Source: Hyphomicrobiales bacterium
GTDB lineage: Bacteria; Pseudomonadota; Alphaproteobacteria; Rhizobiales; NORP267
DNA length: 35,912 nucleotides
Direction: 5' to 3'
Assembly: GCA_030688605.1 (NCBI GenBank)
Contig: JAUYJB010000024.1
Span: forward strand, 1-35,912
The translations under genes and the position numbers were made by a program. Positions 27,279-35,698 of this stretch are shown in pieces (within the stretch, counting starts at the first letter, position 1; every line of letters begins with the position of its first letter). The notes beneath the pieces were generated by a model that searched no databases, was not told where the DNA came from, and was given only the letters and a program-made list of their open reading frames with translations.

Positions 27279-29069
27279 ATGCCAGTCTACAAAGCGCCGG
27301 TCGAAGATGTCCTGTTCCTGCTGAACGACGTGTTGCAGCTGGAACGTTACGGCAATCTGCCGGGCTTCGCCGAGGCGACGCCGGACCTGCTGAAGGCAGT
27401 GCTCGAGGAGGGCGCGAAGCTGTGCGAGGAGGTGCTGCAGCCGCTCAACCGGATCGGCGATCAACAAGGCTGCACCCGCAATCCGGACGGCAGCGTCACG
27501 ACGCCGGAGGGCTTCAAGGAGGCCTATGAAACCTTCGCGGCGGGGGGCTGGGTCGGCCTTGCCGCGGATCCCGAATATGGCGGCCAGGGGCTTCCTTTCG
27601 CGTTGGCCGCGGCGATCAGCGAGTTCACATTTTCCGCCAATCTGGCCTTCGCCATGCATCCGTCGCTGACCCAGGGCGCGATCACGGCGCTCGCCATGCA
27701 CGCCAGCGACGAGATCAAACGGACCTATCTGCCGAAGATGATTTCCGGCGCCTGGACCGGGACCATGAACCTGACCGAAGCCCATTGCGGCACCGATCTC
27801 GGCCTGCTGCGCACCAAGGCGGTGCCGAAGGACGACGGCAGCTACGCCATCACCGGCACCAAGATCTTTATTTCCGCCGGCGAGCACGATCTCGCCGAAA
27901 ACATCGTCCATCTGGTACTCGCCCGCATCGAGGGGGCGCCTGAGGGGATCAAGGGCATCTCGCTGTTCGTGGTGCCGAAGTTCCTGCCCGGCAAGGACGG
28001 TACGCTGGGGCCGCGCAATGGCGTTTCCTGCGGCTCGATCGAGGAAAAGATGGGCATCCACGCCAATGCCACCTGCGTCATGAACTATGACGGGGGCACC
28101 GGCTGGCTGGTCGGGGAGGCCGAGAAGGGCATGCGCGCCATGTTCACGATGATGAATGAGGCCCGCATCGGCGTCGGCATCCAGGGCCTGGCGCTCTCCG
28201 AAATCGCCTATCAGAATGCCGCGGCCTATGCCCGCGAGCGGCTGCAGGGGCGGGCGCTGACCGGCGCCAAGGCGCCCGACAAGCCGGCCGATCCGATCAT
28301 CGTCCACCCCGACGTGCGCCGCATGCTGATGAACCTGAAGGCGTTCAACGAGGCGGCGCGGGCGCTGGTCGTTTGGACGGCGCTTGAGGGCGACATCGCG
28401 ATGCGGGCCGAGGACGAGGCCGAGCGCCAGAAGAGCGAGGACCATCTGGGGCTTCTCACCCCGGTCATCAAAGGCGTGCTCACCGATGTCGGCTTCAGGA
28501 ACGCGGTCGAGGCGCAGCAGGTCTATGGCGGCCACGGCTATATCGCCGAGCACGGCATGGAGCAGTTCGTGCGCGACGCGCGCATTCCCATGATCTATGA
28601 GGGCACGAACGGCATCCAGGCGCTCGATCTGGTCGGCCGCAAGCTGCCCAAGGACGGCGGCCGGGCGCTGATGGCTTTCTTCAAGGAGGTCGACGGTTTT
28701 TTCGCCGAGAACAAGGACGATGACGCGCTCAAGCCTTATCTCGACGGGCTCAAGCGGGGCCGCGACGATCTCGAAAAGGCAACCCAATGGTTCATGGCTA
28801 ACGCCATGGCCGCGCCCGACAATGCCGGTGCCGGCGCGACCGACTATATGCATCTTTTGGGTCTGGTTGCGCTCGGCTTCATGTGGGCGAGAATGGCCAA
28901 GGCCGCGCAGGCCAAGCTCGCCGACGGAGGCGAAAAGGCATGGATCGAGGCGAAGCTCGTCACCGGCCGTTATTTCATGGACCGCATCATGCCGGAGACG
29001 GCGGCGCATCTTGCGCGCATCTCCTCGGGCGCCGACAGCATGATGGCGCTTGACGCGGAGGCGTTTTAG
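27279..29069 (+). CDS. Acyl-CoA dehydrogenase (FadE/DmdC type)
   Basis: A 596-residue flavoprotein that oxidises acyl-CoA to trans-2-enoyl-CoA. It has the N-terminal extension and C-terminal extra domain of the about 600-residue class. Hallmarks are MNLTEAHCGTDLG (FAD-binding TEP/TEx block) and Glu441 in MIYEGTNGIQA, the likely catalytic base. The members include DmdC (methylmercaptopropionyl-CoA) and long-chain FadE-like enzymes, so substrate is uncertain. GGAGGAGG lies upstream of the ATG. The last bases, TTT TAG, show that the stop codon is shared with the end of a MITE-like insertion. An intact GGAGG near 29057 in the last codons probably served the following thiolase before the insertion. 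Confidence 0.95.
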   Translation: MPVYKAPVEDVLFLLNDVLQLERYGNLPGFAEATPDLLKAVLEEGAKLCEEVLQPLNRIGDQQGCTRNPDGSVTTPEGFKEAYETFAAGGWVGLAADPEYGGQGLPFALAAAISEFTFSANLAFAMHPSLTQGAITALAMHASDEIKRTYLPKMISGAWTGTMNLTEAHCGTDLGLLRTKAVPKDDGSYAITGTKIFISAGEHDLAENIVHLVLARIEGAPEGIKGISLFVVPKFLPGKDGTLGPRNGVSCGSIEEKMGIHANATCVMNYDGGTGWLVGEAEKGMRAMFTMMNEARIGVGIQGLALSEIAYQNAAAYARERLQGRALTGAKAPDKPADPIIVHPDVRRMLMNLKAFNEAARALVVWTALEGDIAMRAEDEAERQKSEDHLGLLTPVIKGVLTDVGFRNAVEAQQVYGGHGYIAEHGMEQFVRDARIPMIYEGTNGIQALDLVGRKLPKDGGRALMAFFKEVDGFFAENKDDDALKPYLDGLKRGRDDLEKATQWFMANAMAAPDNAGAGATDYMHLLGLVALGFMWARMAKAAQAKLADGGEKAWIEAKLVTGRYFMDRIMPETAAHLARISSGADSMMALDAEAF

Positions 29070-29335
29070 GGCCTGTTGACAGCTATCTTGCGAGGTCTGG
29101 TTTGAGCGAAATCGGCGCGAGGCCAGGAGCGAGGACGATGGACATGCAGCGCATATTCGAGGACGAGCAACGCCGCATCGCGCCGATTTCGCCAAATCCC
29201 GCAGGGACGGGGCCCATTTTCCCGCCTGCGGCGTCGCAGACGCCTTATGGTGGGAAAGCACCACGGCGGCGTCTGCTTCTGGCAGGCGGAAAAATTGGCT
29301 TCCGCCAGACCCGCAACATAGCTGTCAACAGGTCC
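29069..29335. mobile_element. MITE-like element with TA target duplication
   Basis: A 267-bp noncoding element. The ends are inverted repeats of about 38 bp: GG[GA]CCTGTTGACAGCTAT at both outer ends, then [CG]TTGCG, then GGTCTGG with one 1-nt indel. The dinucleotide TA flanks both sides (29067-29068 and 29336-29337), the target duplication of IS630/Tc1-mariner elements. No transposase is encoded. Inside are several perfect stems: 15 bp at 29106-29120 with 29178-29192, GGCGTC/GACGCC at 29230-29244, and GGCGGAA/TTCCGCC at 29285-29306. ORFs on either strand are palindrome artefacts. The element lies between acyl-CoA dehydrogenase and thiolase genes and its first G completes the TAG stop of the former. 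Confidence 0.85.
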
Positions 29336-29339
29336 TAAC

Positions 29340-30548
29340 ATGCCCGACTGTTTCATCTACGACCATGTGCGCACCCCGCGCGGGCGCGGCAAGCCCGACG
29401 GCGCGCTCTACGAGGTCACGGCCTTGGAGCTCGCGACCCAGGCGCTCAAGGCGATCCGCGACCGCAACGGTCTCGACACCGGCCTCGTCGAGGACGTGAT
29501 CCTCGGCTGCGTCGATCCGGTCGGGGAGGCCGGCGGCGACATCGCGCGGGCCGCCGCGCTCAACGCCGACTATTCCGACAGCGTGCCCGGCGTTCAGATC
29601 AACCGCTTCTGCGCCTCCGGCCTCGACGCGACCAATTTCGCCGCCGCCCAGGTGATGAGCGGCTTCTTCGACATGACGGTCGCCGGCGGCGTGGAATCGA
29701 TGAGCCGCATCGGCATCGGCGCCTCGGGCGGCGCCTGGCCCATGGACCCCGGCTTGGCGCTCAAATCCTATTTTCTTCCGCAGGGCGTCTCCGCCGATCT
29801 CATCGCCACGAAGTACGGCTACTCCCGAGACGCGGTCGACGCCTATGCGGTGGAAAGTCAGAAACGCGCTGCAAATGCCTGGAAGAACGGCAATTTCAAG
29901 AAATCCGTGATTGCGGTCAAGGACGTGAACGACCTCACCCTTCTCGACCGCGACGAGCATATGCGGCCCGACACGACCATGCAGTCGCTCGCCGCGCTGA
30001 ACCCGTCCTTCGTCCAGATGGGCGAGTTTGCCGGCTTCGACGCGGTCGCAATCCAGCGCTACCCGGAGATCGAAGCGATCAAACACGTCCACCATGCCGG
30101 CAACTCGTCGGGCATCGTCGACGGCGCTGCCGCCGTCCTCGTCGGCAGCAAGAGGGCCGGCAGGAAGGCCGGCCTCGCCCCGCGGGTGCGCATCAAGGCC
30201 TTCGCCAATGTCGGCTCTGAGCCGGGCATCATGCTGACCGGCCCGCTCGCCGTCACCGAGAAGGTGCTGAAGCGCGCGCGGATGAATTTGAGCGACATCG
30301 ACTTGATCGAGATCAACGAGGCCTTCGCCGCCGTGGTGTTGCGGTTCCTGGAGCATTTCGGTCTCGACCAGACGCGGGTCAACGTCAATGGCGGGGCGAT
30401 CGCCATGGGCCATCCGCTCGGCGCCACGGGCGCGATGATCCTCGGCACCGCCATCGACGAGTTGGAGCGGCGCGATCTGAATACCGCGCTGGTGACCCTG
30501 TGCATCGGCGCCGGCATGGGGACGGCCACCATCATCGAACGTGTGTGA
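29340..30548 (+). CDS. Acetyl-CoA acyltransferase (thiolase)
   Basis: A 402-residue thiolase that cleaves 3-ketoacyl-CoA with CoA in beta-oxidation. The nucleophile is Cys91 (NRFCASG). The second pair is His358 (AMGHPLGATGA) and Cys388 (LCIGAGMG), and NEAFAA supplies the oxyanion site. Length and motifs match FadA-type enzymes that partner a fused hydratase-dehydrogenase, present 1 kb downstream. It starts only four bases after the MITE end; CAGG near 29328-29332 gives a weak ribosome binding site. Without the element its ATG would sit one base after the dehydrogenase stop, behind a strong GGAGG. Expression may therefore have changed after the insertion. Confidence 0.96.
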   Translation: MPDCFIYDHVRTPRGRGKPDGALYEVTALELATQALKAIRDRNGLDTGLVEDVILGCVDPVGEAGGDIARAAALNADYSDSVPGVQINRFCASGLDATNFAAAQVMSGFFDMTVAGGVESMSRIGIGASGGAWPMDPGLALKSYFLPQGVSADLIATKYGYSRDAVDAYAVESQKRAANAWKNGNFKKSVIAVKDVNDLTLLDRDEHMRPDTTMQSLAALNPSFVQMGEFAGFDAVAIQRYPEIEAIKHVHHAGNSSGIVDGAAAVLVGSKRAGRKAGLAPRVRIKAFANVGSEPGIMLTGPLAVTEKVLKRARMNLSDIDLIEINEAFAAVVLRFLEHFGLDQTRVNVNGGAIAMGHPLGATGAMILGTAIDELERRDLNTALVTLCIGAGMGTATIIERV

Positions 30549-30776
30549 AACCAACGCCGCCGAAGAACGGCATTGCGGCGGGCGATATAATCGGCGAGGC
30601 GGTGTCCTCGCGACCGTTCGCGAAACATGTCGACTACGCCCAATAAGCAATTGATTCTATAGCGCGATTTTGGACGCGAACACGGCCGCGCCGCGCCCGG
30701 CGCGTCAACCAACAATCCACGCTTTTTCCGCATCGGCTGGTCCGCGCGTGAACCTTTTGGCGCATATCGGCGTCCA

Positions 30777-31382
30777 ATGGGCATGGATACGCCGAAATCA
30801 TATCGCGCTTACATCGTAGGGATGCTGCTCATCGCCGTCGCGGCCGCGACCGCCGCGCTCCCGGGATGGAGTTCGCTCACCATCGGTGCCGAGACAGTCG
30901 GCAAACTGCTCACCCGATCGGAGCGTGTGCTTGCCTTGAAGGTCATCGGGCAAAGGCTCGAGGGCAATCCGCACGAGGGGCTGCGCGTTCTCTCGCTCGG
31001 GTCGCGTTCTCCGGTGAAGCTGAGGCGGCCGCTGGTGTTGACGTATGACGATGCCAACCGGATGGCCGGTTGGATCGCGAGCCTGCAGCAGAGCGTTTAT
31101 CATCGCATGGGCGACACCATCGATACCGTGTCGCTCGTCGAAGTCACGAAAGCCGAAGCCGCTTGGCAGCCACTCGCCTTCGCCATCGACCAGCGCTGGT
31201 TCGCCGTTGACCAAGTCGAGTTTCACTATTTCGGCCGCAAGGCGATATCGAAGCATGATTCGGTCCGCGATCTCGTCGCGCAGACGGCCTGCCGTTTCAT
31301 GTCGCGGGTCGCCGCGGCGCCCGGCAACCCGGCAACCTGCACCGACATGCTCGAAAGCGCGGTCGTGGTCGCCCGCCGGTAA
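30777..31382 (+). CDS. Putative membrane-anchored hypothetical protein
   Basis: A 201-residue protein of unknown function. An N-terminal hydrophobic segment (about 11-30, AYIVGMLLIAVAAATAALPG) suggests an uncleaved anchor or signal peptide. The rest is a basic soluble domain with no motif I recognise; three cysteines occur late. It lies on the coding strand between the thiolase and the hydratase-dehydrogenase, spaced by about 230 and 150 bp, so it could have its own promoter. The ATG lacks a clear ribosome binding site. A very long antisense frame covers it, but that is a shadow of the downstream gene. A real gene is likely but not certain. Confidence 0.55.
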   Translation: MGMDTPKSYRAYIVGMLLIAVAAATAALPGWSSLTIGAETVGKLLTRSERVLALKVIGQRLEGNPHEGLRVLSLGSRSPVKLRRPLVLTYDDANRMAGWIASLQQSVYHRMGDTIDTVSLVEVTKAEAAWQPLAFAIDQRWFAVDQVEFHYFGRKAISKHDSVRDLVAQTACRFMSRVAAAPGNPATCTDMLESAVVVARR

Positions 31383-31535
31383 TTGCGGGCCCATCTTCTC
31401 CGCCTCTTTCTTGCTCTTTCTTGCCCGGTTTTCTCGCCCGGCGCCCGGGCAAACCGCCGCGCTGACGGCGGCAGGCAATTGCCGGCGCCGATCCTGCGTG
31501 TAAAGTCTGAAGATCGGACATAGGGGAGCGGCACC

Positions 31536-33749
31536 ATGGAGCTGGCCAATTTCACCTTCGCCGTCGACACCGACGGGGTCGCGCTCGTCACCTGGGACAT
31601 GCCCGGCAGGTCCATGAATCTCATCGACCTTTCGGTGTTCGACGATCTGGAAAAGCTCGTCGCCCGGCTGGAAACCGATGCCGGCGTCAAGGGCGCCGTC
31701 ATTACGTCGGCCAAGGAGAGCTTTTCCGGCGGCGCCGACCTCGCCATGCTGAACGACCTGCTGAGCCGGTTCGAAAAGCAGCATGCCTCCGCGCCCGAAG
31801 CGGCGATGCAACTGTTGTTCGACGAGAGCCGGCGGCTGTCGCAGTTGCTGCGCCGGCTTGAGACCTGCGGTAAGCCGGTCGCGGCAGCGCTCAACGGCAC
31901 CGCGCTCGGCGGCGGCTTCGAGCTGGCCCTTGCCTGTCATGCCCGCTTCGTCGCCGACGATGCGAAGCTCCGCCTCGGCCTCCCGGAAGTCCGCGTCGGC
32001 CTCTTCCCCGGCGCCGGCGGCACCCAGCGCGTGGCTCGCATGCTGCCGGCGGCGGACGCCCTGCAGATGCTGCTGCAGGGCCGCCAGCTTCGCGCCGACC
32101 AGGCCAAGTCCATGAAGCTTGTCGACGAGGTGGTCCCGGCAGACCGGCTGGTCGAGACGGCGAGGACCTGGGTCCGCGACGGCGGGCGCGCCAAGCAGCC
32201 TTGGGACGAGGACAAGTTCCGCATCCCCGGCGGCCCGGTCTACTCGAAATCCGGCATGATGACCTTCCCGGTCGCCAATGCCATCTATCGCCGCGAGACT
32301 TACGACGTCTATCCGGGGGGCCGCGCCATCCTGCAATGCGTCTATGAGGGGCTGCTGGTGCCGATGGATACGGCGCTGACCATCGAGTCGCGCCATTTCG
32401 CCCGCATCCTCCGCTCGCCGCAGGCGCGCCACATGATCCGCTCGCTGTTCGTCTCCCTGCAGGCGCTGAACAAGCTGGCGCGCCGGCCCAAGGACGTAGC
32501 GCCCTCGGCGCTCAACAAGGTCGGCATTCTCGGCGCCGGCTTCATGGGCGCCGGCATCGCCTATGTCACGGCCAGCGCCGGGCTCGACGTGGTTCTCGTC
32601 GACCGCGACATGGAGGCAGCCGAAAAGGGCAGGGCGCATGCGGCCTCGCTGCTGACCGGCGACGTTTCGCGCAAGCGCATTTCGAACGATGACAAGGAAG
32701 CGGCGCTGGCGCGCATCAAGGCGAGCGCCGATTACGGCGACCTGAAGGGCTGCGACCTCATCGTCGAGGCGGTGTTCGAGGACCGCGACGTCAAGAAGGC
32801 GGTCACGCAAGCGGCCGAAGCCGTGGTCGGCCCGGCTTGCGTCTTCGGCTCCAACACCTCGACCCTGCCGATCACGTCGCTCGCCAAGAATTCCAAGCGG
32901 CCGGAGAGCTTCATCGGCATCCATTTTTTCTCGCCGGTGGAAAAGATGATGCTGATCGAGATCATCCTCGGCAAGCGTACCGGCGAAAAGGCGCTTGCCG
33001 CGGCCCTCGACTATTGCCGCAAGATCCGCAAGACCCCGATCGTCGTCAACGATTCGCGCGGCTTCTACACCTCGCGCGTCGTCGCCACCTATATCCGCGA
33101 GGGCCATCTGATGCTGGTGGAGGGCATCCCGGCGGCCATGATCGAGAATGTCGCCCGCATGGCCGGGATGCCGGTCGGCCCGCTGGCGCTCAACGACGAG
33201 GTGGCGGTGGACCTGGCCTGGAAGATCGTGCAGGCGGCCAAGCAGGATCTGGGCGACAAGGCGATCGATCCGCGCCAGGAGCGGCTGCTTAAGGAGATGG
33301 TCGTCAGGCGCGGTCGGCTGGGGCGCAAGAACGGCAAGGGGTTCTACGACTATCCGCAAGGCGGCAAGAAGCATCTGTGGCCGGGGCTGGCGGAACTTGC
33401 CGAAAAGACGGTCGATCCGGAGACAGTCGACATCGGCGAGATGAAGCAGCGCTTCCTGGCCATCCAGGCGCTGGAGACGGCGCGCGCATTTGAGGAGAAG
33501 GTCGTCACCGACGTGCGCGAGGCCGATGTCGGCTCGATCCTCGGCTTTGGATTTGCTCCGTTTTCCGGTGGCACACTCTCCTATATCGACGGCATGGGCG
33601 TTGCCGCCTTCGTTGCCCTGTGCAAGCGGTTGGCGAAGAAGCACGGCCGCCGCTTCAAGACGAACCGGCTGCTCCTCGACATGGCGGCGAAGGGCGAGAC
33701 CTTCTATGGCCGCTTCGACCCTTCCGGCGCGGCAGGGCGGGCCGCCTAA
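31536..33749 (+). CDS. Enoyl-CoA hydratase / 3-hydroxyacyl-CoA dehydrogenase
   Basis: A 737-residue FadB/FadJ-type fusion catalysing hydration of 2-enoyl-CoA and NAD-dependent oxidation of 3-hydroxyacyl-CoA. The crotonase domain (about 1-200) has the oxyanion block SFSGGADL and the ALGGGFELALACHARF, GLFPGAGGTQR blocks. The dehydrogenase part begins near 328 (VGILGAGFMGAGIAY), with His463 in GIHFFSPVEKM and the two C-terminal dehydrogenase domains. GGGGAG precedes the ATG. With the thiolase and acyl-CoA dehydrogenase it completes a beta-oxidation set under a MerR regulator. Trifunctional FadB and FadJ are not distinguished here. Confidence 0.96.
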   Translation: MELANFTFAVDTDGVALVTWDMPGRSMNLIDLSVFDDLEKLVARLETDAGVKGAVITSAKESFSGGADLAMLNDLLSRFEKQHASAPEAAMQLLFDESRRLSQLLRRLETCGKPVAAALNGTALGGGFELALACHARFVADDAKLRLGLPEVRVGLFPGAGGTQRVARMLPAADALQMLLQGRQLRADQAKSMKLVDEVVPADRLVETARTWVRDGGRAKQPWDEDKFRIPGGPVYSKSGMMTFPVANAIYRRETYDVYPGGRAILQCVYEGLLVPMDTALTIESRHFARILRSPQARHMIRSLFVSLQALNKLARRPKDVAPSALNKVGILGAGFMGAGIAYVTASAGLDVVLVDRDMEAAEKGRAHAASLLTGDVSRKRISNDDKEAALARIKASADYGDLKGCDLIVEAVFEDRDVKKAVTQAAEAVVGPACVFGSNTSTLPITSLAKNSKRPESFIGIHFFSPVEKMMLIEIILGKRTGEKALAAALDYCRKIRKTPIVVNDSRGFYTSRVVATYIREGHLMLVEGIPAAMIENVARMAGMPVGPLALNDEVAVDLAWKIVQAAKQDLGDKAIDPRQERLLKEMVVRRGRLGRKNGKGFYDYPQGGKKHLWPGLAELAEKTVDPETVDIGEMKQRFLAIQALETARAFEEKVVTDVREADVGSILGFGFAPFSGGTLSYIDGMGVAAFVALCKRLAKKHGRRFKTNRLLLDMAAKGETFYGRFDPSGAAGRAA

Positions 33750-33843
33750 AGCGAGACCGGTTGCCGGCCCGCTCTAGCCTTGCGCGACGACTCGTGCCAA
33801 CTTTGCGGCGACGAGCATGGGGACCGGTGCGCGGGAGGCAGGT

Positions 33844-34470
33844 ATGGCCGTTGAAGTTTCCTATTTTTTCTCGATGATCAGCCCGTTTGCCTATATCGGC
33901 CACGATCCGTTCATGGCGCTGGCGGCCAAATACGACCTCGCCGTGCACTATCGTCCGATGATGCTGGGCGAAGTGTTCGCCGAGACCGGCGGCCTGCCGC
34001 TCGGAAAACGCCATCCCCTTCGCCAGGCCTACCGTCTGATCGAGCTGCAGCGCTGGCGCGAAAAGCGCGGGCTGAAGTTCAAGCTCAAACCGGACCATTG
34101 GCCGTTCGACTGCGGTCTCGCCGACCGGGTGGTGATCGCCATCTGCGAGGCGGGCCAGAACCCCGGGCCGTTCATGGCGCTCGGCTTTCATGCCATCTGG
34201 GTCGAGGACCGCAATCTCGCCGATGATTCGGTCGTCGCCGACGTGCTGGAGGCGGCGCAGATGAAGAGCGGGCCGCTGATCAAGGCGGCCAAGGAGGACA
34301 GAACCGGCGAACTGTACCGGCAATATACCGACGAGGCGATCGAGAGGGGCTGCTTCGGCTCGCCCTGCTACGTGCTCAACGATGAGCCGTTTTGGGGCCA
34401 GGACCGGGTCGATCTCCTGGAAGACGCGATCCGCTCCGGCCGCCAGCCTTATACGGTACCCGCAGCGTAG
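33844..34470 (+). CDS. HCCA isomerase / DsbA-family thioredoxin-fold protein
   Basis: A 208-residue protein of the 2-hydroxychromene-2-carboxylate isomerase (NahD) branch of the kappa-GST/DsbA fold. YFFSMISPFAYIGH near the N-terminus carries the active Ser-Pro motif in place of CxxC. The C-terminal GSPCYVLNDEPFWGQDR is the glutathione-binding signature (usually GVPTF). These proteins act in naphthalene breakdown or as glutathione-dependent isomerases or transferases; no aromatic pathway is nearby, so the role is open. Start ATG at 33844 has GGAGG five bases upstream, better than an in-frame ATG at 33817. It follows the hydratase-dehydrogenase by about 95 bp. Confidence 0.9.
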   Translation: MAVEVSYFFSMISPFAYIGHDPFMALAAKYDLAVHYRPMMLGEVFAETGGLPLGKRHPLRQAYRLIELQRWREKRGLKFKLKPDHWPFDCGLADRVVIAICEAGQNPGPFMALGFHAIWVEDRNLADDSVVADVLEAAQMKSGPLIKAAKEDRTGELYRQYTDEAIERGCFGSPCYVLNDEPFWGQDRVDLLEDAIRSGRQPYTVPAA

Positions 34471-34561
34471 TCCCGAAGTAACCGCATTTCGGCCCGATTT
34501 GAATGTTGCCATGCCGGAACTGGCACATGGGGGCGGTGAACCACGAAACGGGGAGGACGCC

Positions 34562-35062
34562 ATGGTGCGGGTACTGGCGGCCCTAATCATACCAATTCTG
34601 ATTCTGATGGCCTACAAGGCCGATACGGCCGATGCGGAGAATGCGGACGGCCCGGTCGGCCGCTACCTGATGAACGAGGTCGACGAAGGCTATCTGCGTC
34701 TCGACACCGCAAACGGGCGGGTTTCCTTCTGTCACCGCAAGAACGTCGATTGGGTCTGCGAGCTCATTCCCGACGACAGGGCGGCCTATGAGGCGGAAAT
34801 TGCCCAGCTGATGGAGGAAAACCGGCAGCTGAAAGAGGATGTCGCGGCGCTGAAACGGGGCGACCAGGAGAATTCCGACACCCTCCGCCTGCCGAACCGC
34901 AAGGACATGGACCGGCTGATGGCGTTCTTCGACCGGATGATGCGCCGGTTCATCGACATGGTGAAGTCGCTGAAGGAGGAGGCCAAGCACGAGCCGACCG
35001 GGCTGTCCCGGTCCGAGCCCTGGTTACCGCCGATCCGGCCGCACGAGCCGACCATAGTTTAG
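34562..35062 (+). CDS. Membrane-anchored coiled-coil hypothetical protein
   Basis: A 166-residue protein. The first 20 residues (MVRVLAALIIPILILMAY) are a membrane anchor or signal peptide. A small globular segment GYLRLDTANGRVSFC...VDWVCEL follows with two cysteines, then a coiled coil (IAQLMEENRQLKEDVAALK, about 75-95) and a basic tail. The cysteine-containing segment resembles a recurrent Rhizobiales protein of unknown function (recalled). The ATG has GGGGAGG six bases upstream; the longer frame inside the preceding gene is not coding. It is 16 bp before yjbQ, so the two may share a transcript. Confidence 0.78.
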   Translation: MVRVLAALIIPILILMAYKADTADAENADGPVGRYLMNEVDEGYLRLDTANGRVSFCHRKNVDWVCELIPDDRAAYEAEIAQLMEENRQLKEDVAALKRGDQENSDTLRLPNRKDMDRLMAFFDRMMRRFIDMVKSLKEEAKHEPTGLSRSEPWLPPIRPHEPTIV

Positions 35063-35078
35063 AGCGGTTCCCGGACAG

Positions 35079-35492
35079 ATGCAGAAAAGCGGCGTCCTGA
35101 GCGTCGACACGCACGGGCAGGGCTTTGTCGACGTGACCGGGAAGGTCCGCGGCTGGCTGCGGGAAATCGGCGCCAAGGACGGCCTGCTGACGCTGTTCAT
35201 CCGTCACACCTCCGCCTCGCTGACGATCCAGGAGAACGCCGATCCCGACGTGCTCGCCGACCTTGGCGACGCGCTCGCGGCCATCGCGCCCGAAGACCGA
35301 CCGTACCGCCACCGCGTCGAGGGTCCTGACGACATGCCGGCCCACATCAAGGCGATGCTGACTTGCGTCAGTCTTTCGATCCCCGTCGCCGGCGGCGCGC
35401 CCTTGCTCGGCACCTGGCAGGGCATCTATGTCATCGAGCACCGCATGCGCGAGAACCGGCGCGAAATCGCCCTTAATTTCATGGGTTCCTGA
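35079..35492 (+). CDS. yjbQ: YjbQ / UPF0047 family protein
   Basis: A 137-residue protein of the YjbQ family. Hallmarks are LFIRHTSASLTIQENADPDV, HIKAMLTC and the C-terminal GTWQGIYVIEHR. Members form trimers with a metal-binding site and have reported weak thiamine-phosphate synthase activity; the true role is not settled. Length is typical. It is close behind the coiled-coil protein gene and precedes a repeat-rich noncoding stretch. Confidence 0.94.
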   Translation: MQKSGVLSVDTHGQGFVDVTGKVRGWLREIGAKDGLLTLFIRHTSASLTIQENADPDVLADLGDALAAIAPEDRPYRHRVEGPDDMPAHIKAMLTCVSLSIPVAGGAPLLGTWQGIYVIEHRMRENRREIALNFMGS

Positions 35493-35601
35493 GCGAATCT
35501 AAAACTCGATTCTGAGGAACCGCAAGACCGCCGGCAGGGTGAAAACCGGCGATGCACTCACCACACTGTCAAAGAGCAAGACCTGCATCTCTGCTTCCGT
35601 C

Positions 35602-35633
35602 ATCCCGGCCGCAGCGAAGCGCAGAGCCGGGAT
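35602..35633. repeat. Palindromic intergenic repeat
   Basis: ATCCCGGC (35602-35609) pairs with GCCGGGAT (35626-35633) around a 16-base loop containing GCAGCGAAGCGCAG. Repeats of the form 'GTCATCCCGGC...GCCGGGAT' are widespread between genes in Rhizobiales (recalled). Confidence 0.65.
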
Positions 35634-35675
35634 ACAGTAGCCCCTGTGTCAATGATCGGGCTCGGCGAATACTGG

Positions 35676-35698
35676 GTCACCCGGTCAAGCCGGGTGAC
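35676..35698. repeat. Palindromic intergenic repeat (REP-like)
   Basis: GTCACCCGG and CCGGGTGAC form a perfect 9-bp stem around TCAAG, followed by GACGAC. This matches the common alphaproteobacterial repeat built on 'CCCGGTCAAGCCGGG' (recalled), and with 35602-35633 may form a composite element. Confidence 0.65.

Noticed and set aside
27270..29264. A 664-residue minus-strand open frame
   Set aside because: Antisense to the acyl-CoA dehydrogenase and continuing into the MITE; no signature.
29066..29356. Small ORFs on both strands inside the MITE
   Set aside because: They are created by the palindromic element and encode mirrored ends; unlikely to be proteins, though re-initiation is noted as a possibility.
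30798..33644. A 948-residue minus-strand open frame
   Set aside because: Shadow of the hydratase-dehydrogenase gene; composition is typical of antisense frames.
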